From: an uncultured Longilinea sp.
Lineage (GTDB): Bacteria; Chloroflexota; Anaerolineae; Anaerolineales; Anaerolineaceae
Assembly (NCBI GenBank): GCA_937863945.1
Contig: CALMIB010000456.1
Location: 1-12,508 of the forward strand
Direction: 5' to 3'
Length of the DNA stretch: 12,508 nucleotides
The notes under the pieces are model-generated. The model was not told the origin of the DNA, ran no database searches, and saw only the letters and a program-made list of their open reading frames with translations. Within the stretch, counting starts at the first letter, position 1; each line of letters begins with the position of its first letter. The position numbers were made by a program, and so were the translations under genes. Shown here one piece after another: positions 1 to 6,326 of this stretch.

Positions 1-69
1 GGGGATTTTTAGATGATACCCCGTGACTATACTGTAAACTCTCGGTTCTGGCAAGTATAACCCGTTTGA

Positions 70-94
70 GCAGCGCCACTTGTGGCAACGCTGC
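70..94. repeat. Imperfect hairpin upstream of MFS promoter
   Basis: A GCAGCG arm (70-75) pairs with CGCTGC (89-94), with an inner CCA/TGG pairing around a CTTG loop and a three-base CAA bulge on the right side. It lies about 50 bp before the promoter at 143-171. It is not directly followed by a T-run, so it is a poor terminator. It could be the structured 3' end of an upstream transcript, an operator, or chance. Confidence 0.35.
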
Positions 95-142
95 CTCTGC
101 GAAAACATCGCATTGTTCATCCCTTTTTTCTTTTGTTTCCAA

Positions 143-171
143 TTGACGGAACAACTGCGATCTTCTATACT
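143..171 (+). promoter_or_regulatory. Sigma70-type promoter for the MFS gene
   Basis: TTGACG at 143-148 and TATACT at 166-171 are separated by 17 bp, each one mismatch from consensus at optimal spacing. The predicted transcription start near 178 leaves a leader of about 22 nt before the ATG at 200. This also rules out the upstream in-frame ATG at 80 as the main start, because it lies before the promoter. Confidence 0.75.
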
Positions 172-199
172 TGGTTATCCTGCTCAACAGAGAAATCCC

Positions 200-1393
200 A
201 TGCCGCCTTCACGCATCCTTCGTTACAGTTTGTTTGCCTCCCTGTATTTCGCGCAGGGCGCCGTCTTCAGCTATTACACCGCGCTCAATTCGCTCTACCT
301 GCGCAGTTTCGATATGAGCATGAGCCGTATCGGGATTGTCGGCGCATTGGCGATGATCCCTTTCGTGCTGAAGATTTTCCTGGGCATGCTCAGCGACCGG
401 GTCAATCTGCTGGGCCTGGGGTACCGCAAGCCTTACATCCTGATCGGTCTGGTCATCCAAACGCTTTGCCTCCTGGTGATTCCACTCATCCAACCCGTGC
501 AACAGTACGGGCTGTATATCCTGACAGCCTTCCTGCTCATGAGTGGAATGGCGCTTTACGACACCTGTACCGATGGCCTGGCCCTGGATACGACGTCGCA
601 GGCCGAACAGGGCACCATCCAGGGGCTCATGGTCGGTGGGCGCGCGCTGGGCATGGTGGTGGTGGCAGCCGGGCTCGGCGCTGTCGCCGACCGCTCCTGG
701 CCGGCTGTGTTTTATATCCTCGCAGCCCTCTCGCTACTGCCCATTCCGCTGGTGTTCATGGCGCGTGAATCAGCCCGGCCGGCCGGCCAAAAATTTGAAT
801 GGAGCGCTTTCTCTTCGTTGGTGAAACCCGCCGTGATTACGCTTGGGCTGCTGGGCGCGGTTTATTCGCTGGTGATCAATGCGGCCAGCCAGATCCTGAA
901 TCCTTTCCTGGAAGAAAGTTTTCAAATCACCTATACGCAAGCCGGTTTTTATACAGCCGTCTGGGGCATCGGCGTAGTGCTGGGCGGCGTCACCGGCGGC
1001 CGTCTCACCGACCGGGTTGGGTTCCAGCGCGCTGTTAAAGGGGCCCTGATCGCTTCTCTTGCCGCCATACTGGCGCTTTCCTTCATTTTTTCACCGCAAA
1101 TGGCCTGGCCGCTGGCCGCGCTTTTTGGTCTGGCCTACGGCTATTATGAAACGGTTTACTTCGCGCTTTCCATGCGTCTCACCGATCCGCGCATCGCCGC
1201 CTCTATGTTTTCGATTCTCATGGCAGTTGCCAATTTGGGCACCGCCATTGGCGTGGGGCTAAGCGGATTCCTGGTGGATTCCATCGGATACCGCGGAACG
1301 TTTGCCGTCATCGCGGGGCTCAATTTGCTGGCTCTGCCCCTGCTTCCGATCATTTTCGGCCGGTCAGGGCAACGGACCGCACAGGCAAAATGA
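200..1393 (+). CDS. MFS permease, AmpG/folate-transporter-like
   Basis: A 397-residue polytopic membrane protein of the major facilitator superfamily, about the usual 12-TM length. A motif A-like loop lies at residues 61-80 (LGMLSDR, then GYRKPYI), and a second-half copy at 266-279 (GGRLTDRVGF), as expected for the duplicated six-helix MFS fold. The acidic helix DTCTDGLALD at 121-130 recalls the conserved Asp-containing segment of AmpG, BT1/folate-biopterin and PucC-type carriers, so a solute:proton symporter is likely. The substrate cannot be read from the sequence. ATG 200 is preferred over ATG 80: the protein then starts just before TM1, a strong promoter ends 28 bp upstream, and the extra 40 residues look non-natural. 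Ribosome binding is weak (AGAGA shortly before the ATG). The next gene begins 86 bp downstream on the same strand. Confidence 0.88.
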   Translation: MPPSRILRYSLFASLYFAQGAVFSYYTALNSLYLRSFDMSMSRIGIVGALAMIPFVLKIFLGMLSDRVNLLGLGYRKPYILIGLVIQTLCLLVIPLIQPVQQYGLYILTAFLLMSGMALYDTCTDGLALDTTSQAEQGTIQGLMVGGRALGMVVVAAGLGAVADRSWPAVFYILAALSLLPIPLVFMARESARPAGQKFEWSAFSSLVKPAVITLGLLGAVYSLVINAASQILNPFLEESFQITYTQAGFYTAVWGIGVVLGGVTGGRLTDRVGFQRAVKGALIASLAAILALSFIFSPQMAWPLAALFGLAYGYYETVYFALSMRLTDPRIAASMFSILMAVANLGTAIGVGLSGFLVDSIGYRGTFAVIAGLNLLALPLLPIIFGRSGQRTAQAK

Positions 1394-1421
1394 TCTTCAG
1401 CGCAGCAGCGGGTTTATAATT

Positions 1422-1468
1422 CTCCGCAGCTTTCCCGGGCTGAACCGGAGATGGTTATTTTTATTAAT
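1422..1468 (+). terminator. Weak hairpin plus T-rich tract after MFS gene
   Basis: CTCCGCAGC (1422-1430) pairs with GCTG (1439-1442) and CGGAG (1446-1450), with a three-base AAC bulge and an eight-base loop. ATGG and then a T-rich stretch (1455-1463) follow. This resembles a rho-independent terminator, but the bulge and imperfect T-tract make it weak. A TATAAT hexamer at 1415-1420 just upstream, without a good -35, could instead place the hairpin in the leader of the next gene. Confidence 0.3.
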
Positions 1469-1471
1469 CTT

Positions 1472-1475
1472 GAGG
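1472..1475 (+). promoter_or_regulatory. Shine-Dalgarno GAGG deciding a TTG start
   Basis: GAGG lies 4 nt before the TTG at 1480. No in-frame ATG lies near the start of the HAD motif, so this site supports TTG 1480 as the start, although the spacing is short. Confidence 0.5.
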
Positions 1476-1479
1476 TAAT

Positions 1480-2547
1480 TTGAACAATTACAAAAATCAA
1501 AAAACAGTCGTTGCATTGGATTGGGGCAACACGCTCATGGTTGAGTTGCCGCAATTCCACGGCGTGATGGCGGATTGGCCGGAAGTGGCCGCCGTGGACG
1601 GAGCGCAGGCTGCCCTGGCAAGCCTTTCACCTGATTACCACCTGATCGTTGCCTCCAATGCGGTCGATTCGAACGCTGCCCGGCTTCGTGACGCGCTCCG
1701 GCGCGTCGATCTGGATGGTTACATTCAGGAAATCTTTACCGGCCATGAAGTTGAGAGCAAAAAACCTCAGCGAAGTTACTTTCAATCCATCCAGCTAGCC
1801 ATGCCGCCCGGCCCGGAATATGTAATGGTCGGAGATGGTTACGCCACCGATGTGGTCGGTGCGTGGCAGGCGGGCTGGCTGGCCGTCTGGTACAACCCAT
1901 CCGGGATTGCGGCGCCCGGATTGCTGCCTTTGCACGATATCGAAATCCAGCGCATGGACGACCTGCCCACCGCGCTGGCTGCTCCACGGCTGCCAGGTTG
2001 GAATCAAACCCAGAGCTGGCTGGTCGAGCAGCAGGTTCCGGCCAACCTGCTCCTGCACGTCCAAAGCGTGGCCAGCATCGCCTACCAACTGGCCATCTGG
2101 CTTCGCGCTGCCGGCGAGAAGGTGGATCCCTTGCTGGCGCAGCGTGGAGGCATGCTGCACGACCTTGCCAAAGTCAACACGCTGCACAAATCCAGCATTA
2201 ACCACGGTGAAGCCGCCGCCCGCATCCTGGCTGAACGCGGCCAACTCGAGCTCGCCGAGATCGCCCGCCGGCATATCCTGACCCACCTGCTGGATGATCA
2301 ACTTGCGCCGCGCACCTGGGAAGAAAAAGTGGTTTTTCTGGCCGATAAACTATCAGAAGGCAGCCGCCTGGTCACACTGGACCAGCGCATCAACGCCCTG
2401 AGCCAGCGCTACAGCCGCTTTAGCGCCGGGATCCAGTCGTGCCTGCCGGCCTTGCGCAAGCTGCAACGCGAAATCTGCATGCGGGCACGCATTCCCGAAT
2501 CCGAGTTGACCGACCGCCTGCAGGCTGCCCTGCTGGGGCGCGATTGA
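1480..2547 (+). CDS. HAD-like / HD-domain fusion phosphohydrolase
   Basis: A 355-residue soluble two-domain protein. The N-terminal half (about 8-140) is a HAD-like phosphatase fold: motif I is VALDWGNTL with nucleophile candidate D14, motif II ASN with S59, motif III lysine K94 or K95, and motif IV GDGYATD (D119, D124). The usual second aspartate of motif I (DxD) is G16, so the general acid/base is missing and phosphatase activity may be reduced or altered. The C-terminal half (about 190-320) is an HD metal-dependent hydrolase with H193, HD at 227-228, H242, H265/H269 and LADKL (D289), like YqeK-type and other HD phosphohydrolases acting on nucleotides. Starting at TTG 1480 keeps the beta strand before motif I. 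The stop is 3 bp from that of the convergent gene. The domain assignments are firm; the substrate is unknown. Confidence 0.82.
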   Translation: MNNYKNQKTVVALDWGNTLMVELPQFHGVMADWPEVAAVDGAQAALASLSPDYHLIVASNAVDSNAARLRDALRRVDLDGYIQEIFTGHEVESKKPQRSYFQSIQLAMPPGPEYVMVGDGYATDVVGAWQAGWLAVWYNPSGIAAPGLLPLHDIEIQRMDDLPTALAAPRLPGWNQTQSWLVEQQVPANLLLHVQSVASIAYQLAIWLRAAGEKVDPLLAQRGGMLHDLAKVNTLHKSSINHGEAAARILAERGQLELAEIARRHILTHLLDDQLAPRTWEEKVVFLADKLSEGSRLVTLDQRINALSQRYSRFSAGIQSCLPALRKLQREICMRARIPESELTDRLQAALLGRD

Positions 2548-2550
2548 GAC

Positions 2551-4047
2551 TCACGGCGCCAGGTTGTAGTAGTTGTGCACCGCCATCGACAATTTAGCCA
2601 CCATTAAGTTCGCCTGATCCCAGATTATCTGCGTGGGATGGTAAAGGTACACGGTCAGAATGTAATTGCCGCCCGGCGTATAGACGATGCCGGCGTCGCT
2701 GATGGTGTGAATGACTCCGTCAGTCGGATCGGTCACCCACGCATGTTTATGCGCAAATTGAGTGCCTTCAGGCAGGCCGGCCTGCAAAAGTACGCCGATC
2801 TTGTCCAATACCAGGTAGTTCACCATTTGCCGGCATTCCGATTGAGAAATCTCGCCCGGAAACACCGCTGCAAACGTGCCGCCGCCGGATTGCGCGCATT
2901 GGTAGATATCGGCCAATAGCATCCCCATCTCGGCTGCCGTGGTCTGATTGTACACGTCCGGCGCGGTGTTAACGTCGCTGCGCTGATTGGCCGGCGTGGA
3001 GAAACTGCGCAGCAGCGGCGCGCCGACATAGAAATAACCCGCCAGGAAGGTGTTGGGCAAGCCCAGGGCTTGCATATCGGCCGTCACTTGCAACGGCCCC
3101 AGGTTCGAACCCAAAGCCTGTTCCATCAGGCGGTCCGCTGGATCGTTTTCGGAGCGCTCAATCATCAACGTCATCAACTCGCCCAATTCCATCGGAAGGG
3201 GTTCAGGTTGTCGCAGGTAAGTTGACACCATGATGGGGATTTTCATGGTCGATGCGGCTGTAAAGGCAATTCCGGGCGTCAGATGATCGCCGTTTTGATA
3301 GGCAAAATTGATCTCCTGGCCGTTCTGCAAATCCATTAAATACAATTCGGTCAGGCCGTCAAAACCTGAGGCATCGATGACCTGCTGCAAAAGGATTTGC
3401 AGATTTTGAAACGAAGGCCGCGGAGGGTCAACCGAAACCACCGAAAGGTTGACCACGCGGGCTGACGGCGACCGCAGCGCATCGCTGATTAAAATCACCG
3501 CCCGATCAATATCCAGGGTCAAGCCCGGATTGCCCGCCGAGAAGTTGGTGCTGCCCGGCACCGGTTGAGCTGCGCTGGGGGGCTGGTCGTAGCGCGCAGC
3601 CACCTCACTTACAAGGTAGGCGCGCAGTCGCTCTTCAGAAAATGTAGCCCGCAACGGCACTGCAATCGGCGTGGGCAGGCGGTTCCACAGGTAACCCCAG
3701 AATGCCGACCAGAAAGGTTGATTCACGCGCTGTTGATCGGCTACTGCCAGCATGGTTTCCAATTGCAAATCGAAATCGACCACTGCCGGGCGGATTTGAA
3801 TGACCGCCGAGCCGTAATGCACTTCCACGGGAATGCTGTAAGCCTGCACCAGGCGCTCGGCGGCTTGCTGTTGGTTGAGCCCGCCCACCGGGACACCCGC
3901 GATCACCGTGCCCGGCGCAAAATTGGCACGTATCCTGCTGTAAGTGACCAGTTGGACCACAAACAACAGCATCGCCACCAACACCAGAAAAATCGAAATC
4001 CAGCGTAAAAAAGGAAATCTTTTTCCTCGCAAATTTTCACTCCTCAT
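2551..4047 (-). CDS. Membrane-anchored class A beta-lactamase-like serine hydrolase
   Basis: 498 residues from the ATG at 4047. A short basic N-terminus is followed by one TM segment (about 14-35), then a region with PGTVIAGVPVGGL (45-57) typical of the VanW-associated putative peptidoglycan-binding domain. The C-terminal half (about 215-498) is a penicillin-recognising serine hydrolase: STMK at 266-269 gives the catalytic Ser and Lys, SEN at 299-301 matches the SDN box, and KHA at 434-436 stands where KTG is usual. No clear Glu166-like residue was identified. The likely site is the outer face of the membrane, with cell-wall precursors or beta-lactams as possible targets; a true beta-lactamase is not shown. 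The start is uncertain: AGGAG inside the frame sits 7 nt before TTG 4032, which would give a 493-residue protein. A longer frame reaching 4170 would overlap the divergent gene and is unlikely. Confidence 0.85.
   Translation of the reverse strand: MRSENLRGKRFPFLRWISIFLVLVAMLLFVVQLVTYSRIRANFAPGTVIAGVPVGGLNQQQAAERLVQAYSIPVEVHYGSAVIQIRPAVVDFDLQLETMLAVADQQRVNQPFWSAFWGYLWNRLPTPIAVPLRATFSEERLRAYLVSEVAARYDQPPSAAQPVPGSTNFSAGNPGLTLDIDRAVILISDALRSPSARVVNLSVVSVDPPRPSFQNLQILLQQVIDASGFDGLTELYLMDLQNGQEINFAYQNGDHLTPGIAFTAASTMKIPIMVSTYLRQPEPLPMELGELMTLMIERSENDPADRLMEQALGSNLGPLQVTADMQALGLPNTFLAGYFYVGAPLLRSFSTPANQRSDVNTAPDVYNQTTAAEMGMLLADIYQCAQSGGGTFAAVFPGEISQSECRQMVNYLVLDKIGVLLQAGLPEGTQFAHKHAWVTDPTDGVIHTISDAGIVYTPGGNYILTVYLYHPTQIIWDQANLMVAKLSMAVHNYYNLAP
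4040..4044 (-). promoter_or_regulatory. Strong Shine-Dalgarno favouring a TTG start at 4032
   Basis: On the minus strand AGGAG (4044-4040) is followed by 7 nt and then TTG (4032-4030), in frame with the serine hydrolase. The ATG at 4047 has only a weak GAG upstream. The true start may be the TTG, giving a protein that begins MRGKRFPF. Confidence 0.5.
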
Positions 4048-4067
4048 TGGCAATCTCGCCAGAGACG

Positions 4068-4076
4068 ATTCTACCA
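4068..4076 (-). promoter_or_regulatory. Extended -10 promoter for the serine hydrolase
   Basis: Reading the minus strand, TGG (4076-4074) precedes TAGAAT (4073-4068), an extended -10 (TGn plus hexamer). No strong -35 was found. The predicted start near 4061 gives a leader of about 14 nt to ATG 4047, or about 29 nt to TTG 4032, the latter with room for the AGGAG site. Confidence 0.45.
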
Positions 4077-4086
4077 GATTTGGAGC

Positions 4087-4092
4087 TATACT
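4087..4092 (+). promoter_or_regulatory. -10 box directly before ATG 4099 (leaderless)
   Basis: TATACT is followed by exactly 6 nt and the ATG, so transcription should begin at or within a base of the start codon. The only Shine-Dalgarno-like GGAG (4082-4085) is 13 nt away and would lie upstream of the transcript. It lies back-to-back with the minus-strand -10 at 4068-4073. No clear -35 is visible. Confidence 0.5.
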
Positions 4093-4098
4093 TATCAC

Positions 4099-5769
4099 AT
4101 GACTGATGAAATTTCGACCGTGCAGATCCTGCAACAAATGCCGCTGTTTCACGACCTGAGTGAGGCGCAAATGATGAGCATGGCCGAAAGCTCTTCGCGG
4201 TTGGTGCTATCCAGGGGAGAATTGATATATGAGCAGGGCAGCCAGGCAGATTCCTTTTACATCATCTTGAGCGGCCGTGTGCAACTCACCCGGGTTACCA
4301 GCCAGGGCGATGAAACGCTGGGCTCGCTGGATGAAGGCGATTATTTCGGTCTGGAAACCCTTGAGGAGGAAATGTTGCGACAAAGCAATGCCAGCGCGTT
4401 GACCGAAGTCATCCTGCTGGTATTCGATTCCGCCCGGATCAAAGAGTTTGCCGACCGATATCCCGTCCTGCAAAAACGTTTTTTGTTGATTCGCAGAAGT
4501 TTCCGCCACTTCATCAATCTGACCTTTCCGTGGATCGCGCCGCGCGAGACCATCTATTACATCGGCCGGCGCAGCGGATATTATCTGATCCCGCGGTTGA
4601 TCTTGCCCACGCTGATCACCTTCATCCTGCTCCCCCTGTGGATCTATCTGTATGCCACCCTTCATCTAATGATCTTCTTCATCATCACCCTGGTCACGGC
4701 GCTGGTTTCGGTGGGATGGGTGGCCTGGGTGGTCTTCGATTGGAGCAATGACTATTCCATCATCACCAGCCGGCGCGTGCTGTTTCAGGAAAAAATTGCC
4801 CTCATCTATGATAGCCGCCAGGAAGTTCCCCTGGATGCCATCCTTGCGGATGACATCACCACCAGCCAGATCGGCCGCTGGCTGGATTACGGCGACCTGA
4901 TCATCCGAACCTTCACCGGCGCGCTGACCTTGCCCGGGATTGCCATGCCCGCCGAGGTAAAAATCCTGCTCGACAACCGGCGAGACCGGGCAAGGCTGCA
5001 CGCGCAACGCAATAAAACCCAAAACATTCGCCACACCATTCGCCAGCACATCGGCCTGGATGAACAGGATCAAGCTGCCCAGACAGCCGAACAGGAAGTT
5101 CCCAAAACCATTCACTCCGGCACTCTGCCCAATGCGCTGTCGGATCTGTTTATGCTGCGCACCGAAGTCAACGGCGTCATCACCTATCGCACGCATTGGT
5201 TTATGCTGCTGGGCAAGGTCATTCTGCCGACCCTGTTGTTGTTTTTAACCCTGACGCTGCTCATCCTGCGGCTGGTAAACGTTTTTACGTTACTCACCCT
5301 ATCCTCGACGGTGCTGCTCTGCCTGCTCCTGCTGCTAACCTTCGGCGCGTGGTGGTTGTATCAATACATTGACTGGCGCAACGACCGCTACATTATTTCC
5401 GACAAGGAATTGATCGACATCTACAAACGGCCGTTGGGCGTGGAACAAAAACGGACCGCGCCGTTGGAAAATATCCTCAGCATCGATTACGAACGTCCAA
5501 ATCTTATCCACCTGATCCTCAATTTCGGCACGGTTTTCATCCGCGTGGGCGAAGCCTCGTTGACCTTCAACAACGTGTTCAATCCCAGCGAAGTGCAGCG
5601 GGAAATCTTTGAGCGCCTTTATAATAAAAAGTTGCAAAAACAGAAGCAGGAGGATGATAACGACCAGCGCCGCCTGGCGGAATGGTTGGAAATTTACCAT
5701 CAGGAAACCACCGGCCAGACGCCCGCGGATGATGAAGACCTGGATGACGAAGAGGAAGAAAACGAGTAA
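4099..5769 (+). CDS. CRP-like cNMP domain fused to duplicated TM/bPH units
   Basis: A 556-residue membrane protein. Residues about 8-125 form a cyclic-nucleotide-binding fold (FHDLSEAQ, GELIYEQGSQADSFYIILSGRVQL, FGLETL). By register with the usual FGE-x8-R signature, R94 is kept but the ribose-binding Glu is L85, so cAMP/cGMP binding is doubtful. Two similar units follow. Unit 1 has TMs near 163-186 and 188-213, then DWSNDYSIIT and a bPH-like domain to about 300. Unit 2 has TMs near 372-391 and 394-418, then DWRNDRYIIS and a second bPH-like domain to about 508. Both carry ILPTL in the first helix, indicating internal duplication. The tail is charged, with a likely helix (510-535) and a very acidic end. 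bPH domains (YdbT-like) are known from membrane proteins of unclear role. There is no DNA-binding HTH, so it is not a CRP regulator. It heads the run with def and recF. Confidence 0.85.
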   Translation: MTDEISTVQILQQMPLFHDLSEAQMMSMAESSSRLVLSRGELIYEQGSQADSFYIILSGRVQLTRVTSQGDETLGSLDEGDYFGLETLEEEMLRQSNASALTEVILLVFDSARIKEFADRYPVLQKRFLLIRRSFRHFINLTFPWIAPRETIYYIGRRSGYYLIPRLILPTLITFILLPLWIYLYATLHLMIFFIITLVTALVSVGWVAWVVFDWSNDYSIITSRRVLFQEKIALIYDSRQEVPLDAILADDITTSQIGRWLDYGDLIIRTFTGALTLPGIAMPAEVKILLDNRRDRARLHAQRNKTQNIRHTIRQHIGLDEQDQAAQTAEQEVPKTIHSGTLPNALSDLFMLRTEVNGVITYRTHWFMLLGKVILPTLLLFLTLTLLILRLVNVFTLLTLSSTVLLCLLLLLTFGAWWLYQYIDWRNDRYIISDKELIDIYKRPLGVEQKRTAPLENILSIDYERPNLIHLILNFGTVFIRVGEASLTFNNVFNPSEVQREIFERLYNKKLQKQKQEDDNDQRRLAEWLEIYHQETTGQTPADDEDLDDEEEENE

Positions 5770-5815
5770 AATAAAGCGGAAGTCGATCGAATTATCTGGT
5801 AGAGAGAAGAGTGAA

Positions 5816-6325
5816 ATGGCGCTACGTGAAATTGTTTTTCTGCCCGACCCGGTCCTCCGGCGCAAGGCTCACAAAGTAACCGCCTTCGACAGCGACCTTC
5901 AAGTCCTGATCGATGACATGATTGAAACCATGCGCGAAGCGCCCGGCGTTGGCCTGGCTGCCCCGCAGGTGGGTGTTTTACAGCGGGTCATCGTGGTTGA
6001 ATATGCCGAAGATGAAGAAGACGAAGATGGTCCCAAAAAGCTGTACGTCCTCGTTAACCCTGAAATTGTCCAGGTTTCTAAAGAAACGGAATTGGGCATC
6101 GAGGGCTGCCTGTCAGTTCCCGGCCTGGTTGGTGAGGTGGACCGCCACACCGGCCTGACCGTCAAGGGATTAAACCGCCGGGGGCAACCGGTGAAATATA
6201 AAGTCAACGGCTGGCTGGCGCGCATCTTCCAGCACGAAATCGACCATCTCGACGGGATCGTGTATACCGACCGCGCCACGCGCGTGTGGAAGCCGCGCGA
6301 GGGAGAAGAAGCCCCGGTCGATTAA
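5816..6325 (+). CDS. def: Peptide deformylase
   Basis: 169 residues, normal length for peptide deformylase, which removes the formyl group from the N-terminal methionine of new proteins in the cytosol using a bound metal (commonly Fe2+). All three family motifs are intact: GVGLAAPQ (44-51), EGCLS (96-100, metal ligand C98) and QHEIDHLDG (139-147, ligands H140 and H144, catalytic E141). A run of acidic residues (EYAEDEEDEDG, 62-72) between two strands is longer and more charged than usual but outside the active site. ATG 5816 is chosen because MALREIVFLPDPVLR matches the normal N-terminus and a purine-rich AGAGAAGAG lies just upstream; the open frame to the left overlaps the preceding gene. 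It lies 46 bp after the cNMP/bPH gene and 1 nt before recF, so co-transcription is likely. Confidence 0.97.
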   Translation: MALREIVFLPDPVLRRKAHKVTAFDSDLQVLIDDMIETMREAPGVGLAAPQVGVLQRVIVVEYAEDEEDEDGPKKLYVLVNPEIVQVSKETELGIEGCLSVPGLVGEVDRHTGLTVKGLNRRGQPVKYKVNGWLARIFQHEIDHLDGIVYTDRATRVWKPREGEEAPVD

Positions 6326-6326
6326 T

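Noticed and set aside
28..33. TATACT near the left edge as a further promoter
   Set aside because: No supporting -35, no TGn extension and no gene start just downstream.
80..199. Upstream in-frame extension of the MFS gene from ATG 80
   Set aside because: A near-consensus promoter (143-171) lies inside it and the added 40 residues do not look like an MFS N-terminus; ATG 200 starts just before TM1.
4666..5196. Minus-strand open frame of 176 codons opposite the cNMP/bPH gene
   Set aside because: Shadow of a well-supported plus-strand gene with clear domains; no start signal or family match.
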